Of a stretch of 64,000 nucleotides of DNA, positions 23,063-32,571 are shown in pieces. The stretch's first letter is position 1; each line of letters starts with the position of its first letter. Position numbers and translations under genes: made by a program. Below the pieces are notes generated by a model. That model searched no databases, was not told the origin of the DNA, and saw nothing but the letters and a program-made list of their open reading frames with translations. This stretch comes from Runella aurantiaca. Lineage in GTDB: Bacteria; Bacteroidota; Bacteroidia; Cytophagales; Spirosomataceae. The stretch is from contig NZ_QPIW01000015.1 of NCBI RefSeq assembly GCF_003339505.1, forward strand, positions 1 to 64,000. Reading direction: 5' to 3'.

Positions 23063-25513
23063 ATGCAGAATGAGAATAAATCGCGGGATAGATATGTAGA
23101 AGTATCCGCAGACATTGACGTAAAACGCATCTTGCGGGTCCTTTGGAGTCGTTGGTATTGGGTTTTGGGGGCTCTAACCGTCACAACCGTTAGCTGTATT
23201 ATCTTTTTACAGGTAGCCAAACCGCGCTATGTGGCCGAAGTACTTTTGAGATACAACGAAAAACAGACAGAAATAGATGAGCTAAATAAACTCATCCAAC
23301 CTGAAGCCAGCGTTCAGGGATACTTAACCGAAAAATACGTTATCAAATCAGAGGAAGTTATCAACGGCGCTGTAGAGCGCCTGAAATACCCTTTTACATT
23401 TTATAGTGAATCTACCTTTCTGACCGAAGATGTTTATCCGTTTAAGCCGTTTACGGCCGAAATCGTCTCGTATGAATCGAGCGAATATGAGTACGGCAAG
23501 TTTGAAATCCAGCCCAGCGGAGTAATTACGTATAAGACAGAATTCAGCGAAGAAATAAGTCGTTTTGACTTAGCCAAAGATACCCTGATTGCAGTCAAGG
23601 GCCTTTCGTTCAAAGTCAATTCAGTGGCTACCTTCACCCAAGATTACGGGTTTACTTACAATGACATTTACGCCATGCGCGAACGCATGGACAACCTGAT
23701 TTACGTAGAAGAAGCCGAGCACAACATGCCGATTCTGACGATTTCTTTTACGTACCACAATCGAAAATTCACGCAAGATTTTTTGCAAAGCCTGATTGAG
23801 TCTTACCAAAAATACAACCTAGACCAAAAGAAACGTTCCTCCAATCTGACCATTGATTTTATTCGTGAACAAATCAAAATCTACTTTGATGCGCTGCGAA
23901 AATCATCTTCTGAACTAGAAAAGTACAAACAAGGCCGGTCAGTTCCCAATTTACAGGCGTCGATGTCGGACGTAATGAGTCAGATTACGGGTTTCAAAAC
24001 CCAAAAGAATATGCTCGAAATCCAGAAGTCATACATTAACCTCCTGGAACAAAGCCTCTCTAACCGTTTTGAACCCATCAATATTGGCAACATCGGCCTT
24101 GACAACAACAGCGACGGCGTGCTCGTAAGGTTGGTGACAGAACTAAACAAACTGATTTTGGACCGAAAGGGGCTCACCATCGGCAAAAACCTGAGCGTCA
24201 ACAATCCCGTTGTCAAAGCCACCGACGATGAAATTGAACACCTACGCGAGCAAATTTTGAGTAACATCAAGCTCCAACGCCAAAAAAACGAAGGAACGCT
24301 TAAAATCATCAACGAGAATTTATCCCTGCTCGAAAGCCGCATGAATGCGCTACCTTCTATGGAGCGCGAGTTGAGCTACCTTCAAAACGACCGCGACGTC
24401 AACGAAAAGATTTACCTTCTTCTAATCAACAAAGAAATCGAAACCTCCATCGTGAAGGCAGGAATGCTCCCTTCCTTTACGGTGTTGACCCGAACCGATT
24501 CCTACAAAGTATATCCCCGAGCCGCCCGACTGCTCTTATTATCTATTATGCTTGGCTTGCTGATAGGGATGGGGTCCATCTTTCTAGCCCGCTATCTCAA
24601 CGGAAAGTTTACCGAAATTCCAAAAATCGGCCAAAATAGCAACGTCAATTTACTAGGCACTATTCATCGCTACGGAGAAAAAGTACAAAACAACGAAAAA
24701 GACCTTTTACACTTTCTGGACAATCGCTCGCTCTTTGCCGAGTCGGTCAATAGCGTACGAACCAATCTCAATTTCCTTATCACCAGTGAGGATACGAAAG
24801 GAAAACTGATTGTGATTACCTCGGAAGTATCGGGTGAAGGAAAATCTTTTGTGACGATTAATCTAGCAACCTCGCTGACCAAAGTAGGCAAGAAAGTCTT
24901 AATTATCGTCTCAGATTTACGCCGCTCAAAACTGCATCGTTTTTTCAACAACCCCAATAAAGTGGGACTCAGCACCTTTCTGACTGGAAAAGCCGAAGAT
25001 TATCAAAAGGTGATTCAACACTCGGTGATTGAAGGTTTAGACTACATTCCTGCGGGGCCAGTGCCTTTTAATCCTACGGAACTCATTCAGAATGAGCGCT
25101 TCGAAAATATGATTGAAGCCTGCCAACAAGAATATGATTTTGTGCTGATTGACACGGCTCCTATTGGTTTGGTTTCCGACAATATTCCGTTATTGAGAAA
25201 AAGTGATTTGGTAATTTTCATCATCCGTTGGCTGTATTCAAACGAAGAATCGCATTTGCTCGCCGACCAAATTACGGAAGAATTTGACCTCAAATCGGTG
25301 GGCGTCATTGTCAACGATTTTTATAAAGATGATCTTTATGCCTCGCTGGCATCAGCTTCTTATTATGCCTCCAAGGGCTACGGTTACAGTTATAAGTACA
25401 CGTACGATTACTACGGAAAATCTAACACCTACTACACCGATGAAGGCGAAAAACGCAAATCGTTGCTCAAAAGATCTGGTCAATGGATAAGGAAGCTATT
25501 CAGTCGTACCTAA
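23063..25513 (+). CDS. Wzc-like polysaccharide co-polymerase with BY-kinase domain
   Basis: The 816-residue inner-membrane protein has a Wzz chain-length domain between two membrane helices (about residues 35-55 and 490-512), a long coiled-coil region, and a C-terminal cytosolic tyrosine-kinase domain. The Walker A loop is SGEGKS (590-595) and the Walker B DTAP begins at Asp697. Two positions differ from the usual BY-kinase pattern: the first Asp of Walker A-prime is Val616 (VSDLRRS), and the middle Arg of EX2RX2R is Asn563. The tail holds a tyrosine-rich cluster (YYASKGYGYSYKYTYDYY) that is probably the autophosphorylation site. Confidence 0.9.
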   Translation: MQNENKSRDRYVEVSADIDVKRILRVLWSRWYWVLGALTVTTVSCIIFLQVAKPRYVAEVLLRYNEKQTEIDELNKLIQPEASVQGYLTEKYVIKSEEVINGAVERLKYPFTFYSESTFLTEDVYPFKPFTAEIVSYESSEYEYGKFEIQPSGVITYKTEFSEEISRFDLAKDTLIAVKGLSFKVNSVATFTQDYGFTYNDIYAMRERMDNLIYVEEAEHNMPILTISFTYHNRKFTQDFLQSLIESYQKYNLDQKKRSSNLTIDFIREQIKIYFDALRKSSSELEKYKQGRSVPNLQASMSDVMSQITGFKTQKNMLEIQKSYINLLEQSLSNRFEPINIGNIGLDNNSDGVLVRLVTELNKLILDRKGLTIGKNLSVNNPVVKATDDEIEHLREQILSNIKLQRQKNEGTLKIINENLSLLESRMNALPSMERELSYLQNDRDVNEKIYLLLINKEIETSIVKAGMLPSFTVLTRTDSYKVYPRAARLLLLSIMLGLLIGMGSIFLARYLNGKFTEIPKIGQNSNVNLLGTIHRYGEKVQNNEKDLLHFLDNRSLFAESVNSVRTNLNFLITSEDTKGKLIVITSEVSGEGKSFVTINLATSLTKVGKKVLIIVSDLRRSKLHRFFNNPNKVGLSTFLTGKAEDYQKVIQHSVIEGLDYIPAGPVPFNPTELIQNERFENMIEACQQEYDFVLIDTAPIGLVSDNIPLLRKSDLVIFIIRWLYSNEESHLLADQITEEFDLKSVGVIVNDFYKDDLYASLASASYYASKGYGYSYKYTYDYYGKSNTYYTDEGEKRKSLLKRSGQWIRKLFSRT

Positions 25514-25752
25514 ATGATCAGCAAATCCAATAATTTTCATTTGATTCGCCTATTTTCCTCAAATTGATAGTGCTAGACATCATTTAGAGATAAAGAAAAA
25601 GGCGTAATTAGTCCATTTTAGCCCTTTGAGCAACCAAAAATGACAGGGCAGCGCTAAATAGACGAAATGACTTACCACCAAGCGGTTAAGAAAATAATTA
25701 AAAAAATTAGTGATAAATGGATAGAATTCAGGAAAAAAATAAATAGTTCTTT

Positions 25753-25780
25753 TTGACTTCCAACAGTTTTCCTAATTTTG
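25753..25780 (+). promoter_or_regulatory. Consensus Bacteroidota promoter of the TPR gene
   Basis: TTG at 25753-25755 and TAATTTTG at 25773-25780 are separated by 17 bases, fitting the TTG/TANNTTTG consensus. Transcription would start near 25787, which argues for translation from the ATG at 25805. The 250 bases before it hold no supported gene; a 29-codon Lys-rich frame at 25667-25756 is probably chance. Confidence 0.65.
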
Positions 25781-25804
25781 CAGTCCAATTTGAAATCAAT
25801 GGTA

Positions 25805-26500
25805 ATGAGCAACAAAGACACAGATTCTGGTTTAGAGTTCTTGGAGAGCCCGGAAGGCTTAGCGGGGGAGTTAACCAAGTTCGAGAAAAACCTCGAAAAA
25901 AACCGTAATATCTTTTTTATTATAGGTGGAGTAATAGTAGCAGCTTTGGCAGGATGGTTGGGCTATCACTGGTATGTGAGCAGCCAAGACGAACAAGCAC
26001 AGGCGGTTTTATTCAACCCTGTATTTGCCGTAGAATCTGACTCTCTCAATAAAGCCCTCAAAGGCAGCGGCGGAAACCCTGGTTTGCTGTCTATTGCTGA
26101 TGAGTACAGTGTTACTCCTGCAGGAAATCTGGCCAACTTTTATGCGGGTACTGCCCTTTTGAAGCAAGGTAAGTTTGACGAAGCCATTGAGCGTCTAAAA
26201 TCGTTCAGTTCTTCTGATTTACTTGTACAAGCTCGCGCTTACTCACTCATCGGCGATGCTTATATGGAAAAAAACAGCGCCGAAGAAGCCATCAGCTATT
26301 ATCAGAAAGCCGTTGACTATAAGCCCAATGCCTATTTTACTCCTATCTACATGGTTAAATTAGGTATTGCCTACGAGAAAGCGAAGAAGAATCAGGAGGC
26401 CATCGAAGTATATGGCAATCTCATCGAAAAATATCCACAATCGTCCGAAGTTCTTAACGCGAAGAAGTTTAAGGGCTTGCTCGAAAGTGCAGCAGAATAA
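25805..26500 (+). CDS. Membrane-anchored tetratricopeptide repeat protein
   Basis: The 231-residue protein has one membrane helix near residues 40-60 (FFIIGGVIVAALAGWLGYH) and at least three TPR units in the C-terminal domain, with KFDEAIERLKSF, AEEAISYYQKAV and NQEAIEVYGNLI. It resembles YfgM/Tol-Pal-type TPR proteins of Bacteroidota and probably scaffolds periplasmic complexes. The start at 25805 (MSNKDTD) is favoured because the promoter just upstream excludes earlier codons. Confidence 0.82.
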   Translation: MSNKDTDSGLEFLESPEGLAGELTKFEKNLEKNRNIFFIIGGVIVAALAGWLGYHWYVSSQDEQAQAVLFNPVFAVESDSLNKALKGSGGNPGLLSIADEYSVTPAGNLANFYAGTALLKQGKFDEAIERLKSFSSSDLLVQARAYSLIGDAYMEKNSAEEAISYYQKAVDYKPNAYFTPIYMVKLGIAYEKAKKNQEAIEVYGNLIEKYPQSSEVLNAKKFKGLLESAAE

Positions 26501-26525
26501 TCATTTCATTATGAAATAAAACAGT

Positions 26526-26555
26526 AAGGGATAAGACTCACCGGTTTTATCCCTT
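26526..26555 (+). terminator. Terminator of the TPR gene
   Basis: The arms AAGGGATAA (26526-26534) and TTATCCCTT (26547-26555) pair perfectly over 9 bases. A T-rich run (TTTGCTTTTT) follows, as expected for an intrinsic terminator. Confidence 0.65.
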
Positions 26556-26604
26556 TTGCTTTTTCAACACACTTTGTCCCACATTTAACACCCCAACATT
26601 TCCC

Positions 26605-27519
26605 ATGAGTTTACTTACGGTCGGTTCCGTTGCTTTTGATGCGCTCGAAACTCCTTTTGGCAAAACGGATAAAATTATTGGCGGCGCCGCCACTTATATT
26701 ACCCTTTCAGCCTCTTATTTTTCTACAAAAAACAACTTGGTCGCCGTTGTGGGAGATGATTTCCCACAGGAAATGATTGGATTACTCCAAGAGCATGGTG
26801 TTGACACCGAAGGATTACAAATCAAACAGGGCGAGAAAACGTTCTTTTGGTCGGGCAAATACCACAACGACATGAACAGCCGTGATACCGTTGAAGTACA
26901 ACTCAACGTCATGGCAAAATTTAATCCCGTCATCCCCGATTCTTACCAAGACTGCCAATACCTGATGCTTGGCAATACCGCCCCTGCCATTCAACAAATG
27001 GTGCTGGAACGTATCACAAAGCGCCCCAAATTGGTCATGCTCGATACCATGAACTTTTGGATGGATATTGCCATGGATGACCTCAAGTCGGTTCTGAAAA
27101 TGGTAGACGTACTCACTATCAACGACGAAGAAGCCCGCATTCTTTCTGGCGACTATTCGCTGCGCCGCGCGGCAAAAACTGTGATGGCGATGGGACCTAA
27201 AACATTGATTATCAAGAAAGGTGAACACGGTGCGCTGTTATTTCAAGGCGACCAAGTGTTTTTCTGCCCTGCATTGCCGTTAGAAGATGTATTTGACCCA
27301 ACGGGCGCAGGCGATACGTTTGCGGGTGGTTTTATCGGTTATCTTGCCAGCACTGACGACATCAGTTTCGAAAACATGAAACGTGCCATCGTGTACGGGT
27401 CGGCAATGGCCTCTTTTTGCGTAGAAAAATTTGGCTCCGAGCGAATCGTTGGCCTGACTCAGGAGGAAATCACCGCTCGTGTGCAGGAATTTGTACAGTT
27501 AGCACATTTCCAGATATAA
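26605..27519 (+). CDS. PfkB family carbohydrate kinase
   Basis: The 304-residue cytosolic kinase has the PfkB signature 2 DPTGAGDTFAGGF with the catalytic Asp at residue 237, and GGAATYITLSASYF near residue 30 in the substrate site. The long family includes ribokinase, fructokinase and adenosine kinase; the exact sugar cannot be told. It is followed by a long hairpin before hemB. Confidence 0.88.
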   Translation: MSLLTVGSVAFDALETPFGKTDKIIGGAATYITLSASYFSTKNNLVAVVGDDFPQEMIGLLQEHGVDTEGLQIKQGEKTFFWSGKYHNDMNSRDTVEVQLNVMAKFNPVIPDSYQDCQYLMLGNTAPAIQQMVLERITKRPKLVMLDTMNFWMDIAMDDLKSVLKMVDVLTINDEEARILSGDYSLRRAAKTVMAMGPKTLIIKKGEHGALLFQGDQVFFCPALPLEDVFDPTGAGDTFAGGFIGYLASTDDISFENMKRAIVYGSAMASFCVEKFGSERIVGLTQEEITARVQEFVQLAHFQI

Positions 27520-27529
27520 AAAATCAGTG

Positions 27530-27561
27530 CTCTCAAGTCCGATTAAGGTCGGACTTGAGAG
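27530..27561. repeat. Perfect 13-bp palindrome between pfkB-type gene and hemB
   Basis: The arms CTCTCAAGTCCGA (27530-27542) and TCGGACTTGAGAG (27549-27561) pair perfectly around a 6-base loop. No T-run follows, so a REP-like repeat or a leader structure for hemB (24 bases downstream) is as likely as a terminator. Confidence 0.6.
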
Positions 27562-27585
27562 ATTTCATCTTAATCGTTCGATGTT

Positions 27586-28566
27586 ATGAATTATCCCATC
27601 ATTCGCCGTCCGCGTCGCAATCGACAGTCGGAGGCCATTCGAGCCTTAGTACAGGAGACAACCGTATCGGTCAATGACCTTATTTATCCTATGTTTATTA
27701 TGGAGGGTCAGGGTATTAAGAGTGAAGTCAAATCAATGCCGGGTATTTATCGATACTCCCTCAATACATTGTTGGAAGAACTCAAAGAAGTAACGGATTT
27801 GGGTATCAAGTGCATTGATTTGTTTCCTAATTACTCAGAAGACAAAAAAGATACCTTCGCTACTGAAAGCTACCGAGAAGGCACCTTTTATCTGGACGCC
27901 CTGAAGGCGGTAAAGGATAATTTTCCAGAGTTGGCCTTGATGACTGACGTAGCGATGGACCCTTACAGCAGCGACGGGCACGACGGTTTGGTTAAAAACG
28001 GAAAAATTCTTAACGACGAAACCCTCGATATTTTAGCCAAAATGGCCGTGGCGCAAGCCCGCGCCGGCGCTGATATTCTCGGTCCGAGCGATATGATGGA
28101 CGGACGCGTTGGGTATATCCGTCAGGCATTGGATGCAGAAGGTTTTACCGACGTCAGCATTATGTCGTATTCGGTCAAATTTGCCAGCGCTTTTTACGGA
28201 CCTTTCCGCGACGCGCTCGACTCTGCACCGCGTTTTGGCGACAAAAAAACCTATCAGATGAACCCCGCCAACGTACGCGAAGCCCTCATCGAAGCGGCAC
28301 TTGATTACGAAGAAGGTGCTGATTTTCTGATGGTTAAACCTGCCTTGGCGTATTTAGATGTTATCAAAACCTTAAATCAGAATTTTGATTTGCCCATTGC
28401 TGCCTACAACGTTTCTGGTGAGTATGCCATGATTAAAGCAGCGGCCCAAAATGGGTGGTTGGACGGCAATCGGGCCATGCTCGAAACCCTGCTTTCCATT
28501 CGTCGGGCGGGAGCCAAAATTATCCTGACGTATTTTGCCAAAGAATTTGCCCTTTTGCAAGCGTAA
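27586..28566 (+). CDS. hemB: Porphobilinogen synthase (delta-aminolevulinic acid dehydratase)
   Basis: The enzyme condenses two 5-aminolevulinate molecules into porphobilinogen in tetrapyrrole synthesis. The 326-residue product has Schiff-base lysines Lys198 (SYSVKFASAF) and Lys251 (MVKPALAY). The metal loop reads DVAMDPYSSDGHDG: the cysteines of zinc enzymes are replaced by Ala and Asp, which marks the magnesium-dependent type. It has no other haem gene beside it. Confidence 0.96.
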   Translation: MNYPIIRRPRRNRQSEAIRALVQETTVSVNDLIYPMFIMEGQGIKSEVKSMPGIYRYSLNTLLEELKEVTDLGIKCIDLFPNYSEDKKDTFATESYREGTFYLDALKAVKDNFPELALMTDVAMDPYSSDGHDGLVKNGKILNDETLDILAKMAVAQARAGADILGPSDMMDGRVGYIRQALDAEGFTDVSIMSYSVKFASAFYGPFRDALDSAPRFGDKKTYQMNPANVREALIEAALDYEEGADFLMVKPALAYLDVIKTLNQNFDLPIAAYNVSGEYAMIKAAAQNGWLDGNRAMLETLLSIRRAGAKIILTYFAKEFALLQA

Positions 28567-28687
28567 AGTGCAACAATTTTCGGCTTTTCTAAGCGTTTAG
28601 ACATGTATTAAGGTTGAAAAGGTGCATTCATTTAAGCTTTTTAACTTTAACAACGTTTATTTTACACCTAATAATTGTTTTAGTGTA

Positions 28688-29641
28688 ATGAAAAAACTCA
28701 TTGGTGTTTTTTTACTCGCAGGTTTTTTAGCAGCAGGCTGTCGTCAGGATGAGCCACAACCCAAAAGCATTTCAGATATTTTACTCGAACAAGACGACCT
28801 CGGAATGCTGCGTGCGGCAATCAACCACGCTGGCTTGCAGGATGCCTTTAAAACTAGCACTGTAACGCTTTTTGCGCCAACTGATGAGGGTTTCAAAGCT
28901 GCGGGATTTGCAGATGCTTCGGCCATCGCCGCTTTACCAGCCGAGCAAGTCAGAGCGTTGATAACGAACCATGTCATCACGTCCAATTATCCATCGACCA
29001 GCATGGCGCTTGGTGCGCACAATCCCGTTAGTATGATGTCGAAATCCAGGCTTTATCTGACATACAACGATGGAATTGCGTACTTAAATCAGGCGCGGGC
29101 AAGCAAACTGGATTTGAATGCAACAAATGGCGTAGTTCACGTAATCAACGGTCTCATCCAGATTCCCCAACAGACAGTAGGGCAACTCCTCAAAAACACG
29201 CCTGAATTTAGTCTGTTCCGCGCGGCAGTCTTGAAAGCAGTTGCCAGCGAAACACGCTTAAAAATATTTACAGATTCTACAGGAGCAAACCCCATTGACC
29301 CCTCTTACACCCTATTCGTACCCACAAATCAAGCTATGGAAGCGGCTGGACTCAATTTGGCAAGAATCAATTCAACGGCGGTTTCTTCCGCTGCACTGGC
29401 CAATCTAGTCTCGTACCATATTGCATTGAGTCGGTATTTTTCACCGACATTGCCTTTTGGTAACCTTCCAATGTTTAATGCCGTATACGTAACTCGCATC
29501 GTAAAGTCTGCGACAGGAATAAAAATTGCGGACGAACTAACCGCTGCCCCCGCTACTACAGCCAATGTTGTCAGGGCAGATATAACGGCTACCAATGGCG
29601 TCATTTTTGCCATTGATCATGTTTTATATACTAAACCCTAA
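28688..29641 (+). CDS. FAS1 (fasciclin) domain lipoprotein
   Basis: The 317-residue protein has a lipoprotein signal ending FLAAGC and two fasciclin domains, at about residues 35-165 (with VTLFAPTDEGF) and 175-315 (with YTLFVPTNQAM). FAS1 domains mediate adhesion or ligand binding at the cell surface. The start at 28688 excludes a 22-residue upstream extension that lacks signal-peptide character. It stands alone. Confidence 0.88.
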   Translation: MKKLIGVFLLAGFLAAGCRQDEPQPKSISDILLEQDDLGMLRAAINHAGLQDAFKTSTVTLFAPTDEGFKAAGFADASAIAALPAEQVRALITNHVITSNYPSTSMALGAHNPVSMMSKSRLYLTYNDGIAYLNQARASKLDLNATNGVVHVINGLIQIPQQTVGQLLKNTPEFSLFRAAVLKAVASETRLKIFTDSTGANPIDPSYTLFVPTNQAMEAAGLNLARINSTAVSSAALANLVSYHIALSRYFSPTLPFGNLPMFNAVYVTRIVKSATGIKIADELTAAPATTANVVRADITATNGVIFAIDHVLYTKP

Positions 29642-29702
29642 ATCGGGAACATAATTACCCTAAAAATTGTATTAAACTTGTTGCCAATCAATCAATAAAC
29701 GC

Positions 29703-30203
29703 ATGAAAAGTTTAGTCGCTGCCCTAGTCCTGTTTTCGGTTGTCCTCACAGGATTTGTAAAATCTGAACAACCGTCTGAATCGGGTGATAAATTTCGCTA
29801 TCGGGCACTTACTGGAAATAACCCCGTGAAAATCACTTGGGAAACCCTGCGTGATGTTACTTTCAAGAAAAAATGGTATCCCGAAGAATCTGTTTACATG
29901 CTTTATCCTACTTTTGGACCTAATGTCAATAAACTCAACGGAAAGGAAGTACTGTTGACGGGGTATATTTTGCCGATTGACGTGGAATCAAATCTATACG
30001 CCCTTTCGGCGTTTCCGTTCAGTGCGTGTTTCTTCTGCGGCGGGGCAGGTCCGGAATCAGTAGTTGGCTTGAAGTTCAAGAAAAACGGACGTAAATTCAA
30101 AACCGACGAACGGCATACCCTGCGCGGCGTGATGAAACTCAATGCCGATAATATCTACGAATTGAACTACAATATCGAAGGAGCCGAAATAGCAGAAGAG
30201 TAA
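29703..30203 (+). CDS. DUF3299-like exported protein
   Basis: The 166-residue protein has an N-terminal signal peptide (ALVLFSVVLTGF) and a beta-rich core resembling the OB-like DUF3299 family: LNGKEVLLTGYILPID and LRGVMKLNADNIY. A close Cys pair in ACFFCGGAGPES suggests metal or disulfide chemistry. The function is unknown. It converges on pbpC with only a few bases between them. Confidence 0.65.
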   Translation: MKSLVAALVLFSVVLTGFVKSEQPSESGDKFRYRALTGNNPVKITWETLRDVTFKKKWYPEESVYMLYPTFGPNVNKLNGKEVLLTGYILPIDVESNLYALSAFPFSACFFCGGAGPESVVGLKFKKNGRKFKTDERHTLRGVMKLNADNIYELNYNIEGAEIAEE

Positions 30204-30208
30204 GCCTT

Positions 30209-32551
30209 CTACCGACTTAGCACTTTAATAAATACGTCCACGTTTCGGCCTTTATCGTCGCTACAGGATATTTTTACCTTACCCACAGGGGGCTTTACAA
30301 ACAAAGCAGCCTGTGGGTTTGCTTTTTGAATCAATTTATCATTGATGTACCAATAGACTTCCCGCACGTCATTGCCCGCCTGACAGGCCAACTGTAACTC
30401 CTGATTTTCAAGAAAGTATTCACTCCCATCATTTGGGCTCGTAATCAGGGGGGCACCTACCTCAAAAACTCTGGTACATTTCGGATTATGCGGCGGAATT
30501 CGTTGAAAAGGGATATGATTTAATTCGTTGTACGCAATTAATTCGGGGGCCATATTTGGGTATAATTTCCGCACGTAGCCGCTGTCGGGAAGGCACTGAG
30601 TACAGTACGAAATTTCAGCGTTTTTATCGGTCAATACCCATTTCGAATGTTGACATCTGCGCGTGGGCGAAATGCCCATAATGGCATAATCCAAGACCTG
30701 ATGTGTGCAAAATTTAGCGGGTAAGTCACCACTTTCGGCGCATACTTTTCGACGCGTAATATCGGTGGTCGGCTTGAACCATCCCGTAGGCGAATTATAA
30801 TCAATGGCGTTGAAGACATCAAACAACAGCGGGGTGGCAATGTTGGCCCCGTTGAGTTCGGGTACGCCTACACCCGAAAAATTTCCCACCCAAACCCCAA
30901 CCGTATAACGGCGGTTGTAGCCAATGCTCCAAGCGTCTTTTTTACCGTAAGAAGTCCCTGTTTTCCACGCAATACGTGGCAGATGGTAGGTGTTATCAAA
31001 ATTGTTGGGCAAATCAGGTCGGGTAATTTGGGTTAAAATCCCGTTAATTAAATACGCCGATTCAGGAGAAATGAGCACTTCTCCTTTTGATTTTTTGGCA
31101 TCTGCCGAATAATTTAAACCGTGTATTTTTCCTTCATTGGCAAAACTTGTAAACAGACGCGTCAGCTCTTCCAACGTGACTCCGCAACCGCCCAAAATCA
31201 TGGAAAGCCCCAAGTCTTTGGACTGTTTTTTCACGGTTTGAAAATCTGCTTTTTTCAGATAACCAATCAAAACACTCGGAGTCAGTTCTTTTAACACCTT
31301 CACGGCCGGAATATTGAGCGAATTGGCCAAAGCAAACTCAATCGTTACTTTTCCATTGAAACGACGGTCAAAGTTTTCTGGCTCAAAACCACCGAAATTG
31401 GTCAACACATCATTGATGGCCGACTTGGGCGTAATCATTCCTTTGTCAAACGCAATAGCGTAGAGCAGGGGCTTTAGGGTACTACCCGGCGAGCGTACCG
31501 CCCTGATACCATCCACCTGCCCGCCATCGTACGGATTATTAAAATCAGCCGAGCCTACGTAGGCTTCCACGCGCATGGTTTCATTATTAACTAAAATGAC
31601 TGCCGCATTGTGAATATCCATACTTTGCAGTCGATTGACATAATTTCGGGTCATTTGCTCTACCTGTGCCTGCCGGGTCGGCAAAATGGTGGTTCGGATA
31701 ATAGGCGTATTTTTATGTTCTTTTTTCAAACGAAATGCCAAATGAGGAGCCAACTTGGGTGCCTCACGACGATAAGCAGTCAGGGGTTCGTTGACGGCAT
31801 CGTCAATGACTTGTTTATCAAACAAGGCGGCTTTTTCAAATCGACGGAGCCATTTGTTTCGCTCCTGAACAATAAAAGCATTTTTTTGGCCCAATCGCAA
31901 ACTTGAAGGACGATTGGGAATGATGGTCAACGTTGTGATTTCGGCCAAACTCAGTAACTGCGGCAGTTTCCCAAAATACAGCAATGACGCCGATTTAATG
32001 CCTTCAATATTGCCGCCGTAAGGAATCAGATTGAGGTAGAATTGTAGAATTTCCTCTTTGGAATAATGCAGTTCCAACTGCATCGCCCTGAAAAGTTCGA
32101 TTGCTTTACTCAAATACGTGCGTTGTCGAGGCTCCAGCAAACGCACCACCTGCATCGTAATTGTAGAAGCCCCCGAGCTTCGTCGCCCTGTCGCTGTGTT
32201 TTTAAGGAAAGCCCGTCCTAAGGCGACGGGGTTAAATCCAGGATGATAATAAAAATAACGGTCTTCTTTTTGGAGAATAGTTTGCCGAAGTACTGGAGTA
32301 ATTTCCTCCAACTCCGTATAAAGTCTCCATTTGTCATCATCATTCAGAAAGGCGTGCAGAATCGTCCCGTCTGAAGCAGCAATAAGCGTTGAGTAGCGCG
32401 GTGAAACCTTAAAAGGAATTGCAACATCTAACAGTAAAAAAAGCAAAAAAGGGGTTATCAATAGCCAAAAACGGGAAGAACAAAGCCATTTTTTCAGTAT
32501 GTTAGAAGATTTTTGGCCACCTTCTTTCATTAACTTGAATGCCTTCCACAT
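30209..32551 (-). CDS. pbpC: Penicillin-binding protein 1C
   Basis: This 780-residue bifunctional peptidoglycan synthase has one membrane anchor (about residues 29-48). The GT51 glycosyltransferase domain holds Glu96 in KEDRYFYYHPG and the RRSSGASTITMQ motif. The transpeptidase domain has nucleophile Ser357 in SPGSTLKPLL, the NSLNIP motif and WKTGTSYGKK. A BiPBP_C domain closes the protein. pbpC is often beside an alpha-2-macroglobulin gene, but here it follows a DUF4286 gene by 20 bases. Confidence 0.95.
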   Translation of the reverse strand: MWKAFKLMKEGGQKSSNILKKWLCSSRFWLLITPFLLFLLLDVAIPFKVSPRYSTLIAASDGTILHAFLNDDDKWRLYTELEEITPVLRQTILQKEDRYFYYHPGFNPVALGRAFLKNTATGRRSSGASTITMQVVRLLEPRQRTYLSKAIELFRAMQLELHYSKEEILQFYLNLIPYGGNIEGIKSASLLYFGKLPQLLSLAEITTLTIIPNRPSSLRLGQKNAFIVQERNKWLRRFEKAALFDKQVIDDAVNEPLTAYRREAPKLAPHLAFRLKKEHKNTPIIRTTILPTRQAQVEQMTRNYVNRLQSMDIHNAAVILVNNETMRVEAYVGSADFNNPYDGGQVDGIRAVRSPGSTLKPLLYAIAFDKGMITPKSAINDVLTNFGGFEPENFDRRFNGKVTIEFALANSLNIPAVKVLKELTPSVLIGYLKKADFQTVKKQSKDLGLSMILGGCGVTLEELTRLFTSFANEGKIHGLNYSADAKKSKGEVLISPESAYLINGILTQITRPDLPNNFDNTYHLPRIAWKTGTSYGKKDAWSIGYNRRYTVGVWVGNFSGVGVPELNGANIATPLLFDVFNAIDYNSPTGWFKPTTDITRRKVCAESGDLPAKFCTHQVLDYAIMGISPTRRCQHSKWVLTDKNAEISYCTQCLPDSGYVRKLYPNMAPELIAYNELNHIPFQRIPPHNPKCTRVFEVGAPLITSPNDGSEYFLENQELQLACQAGNDVREVYWYINDKLIQKANPQAALFVKPPVGKVKISCSDDKGRNVDVFIKVLSR

Positions 32552-32571
32552 CGCTACTACCCCAATTAAAA

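Noticed and set aside
25667-25756. A 29-codon Lys-rich open frame in the gap before the TPR gene
   Set aside because: It has no recognisable family and its end overlaps the -33 box of the TPR gene promoter.
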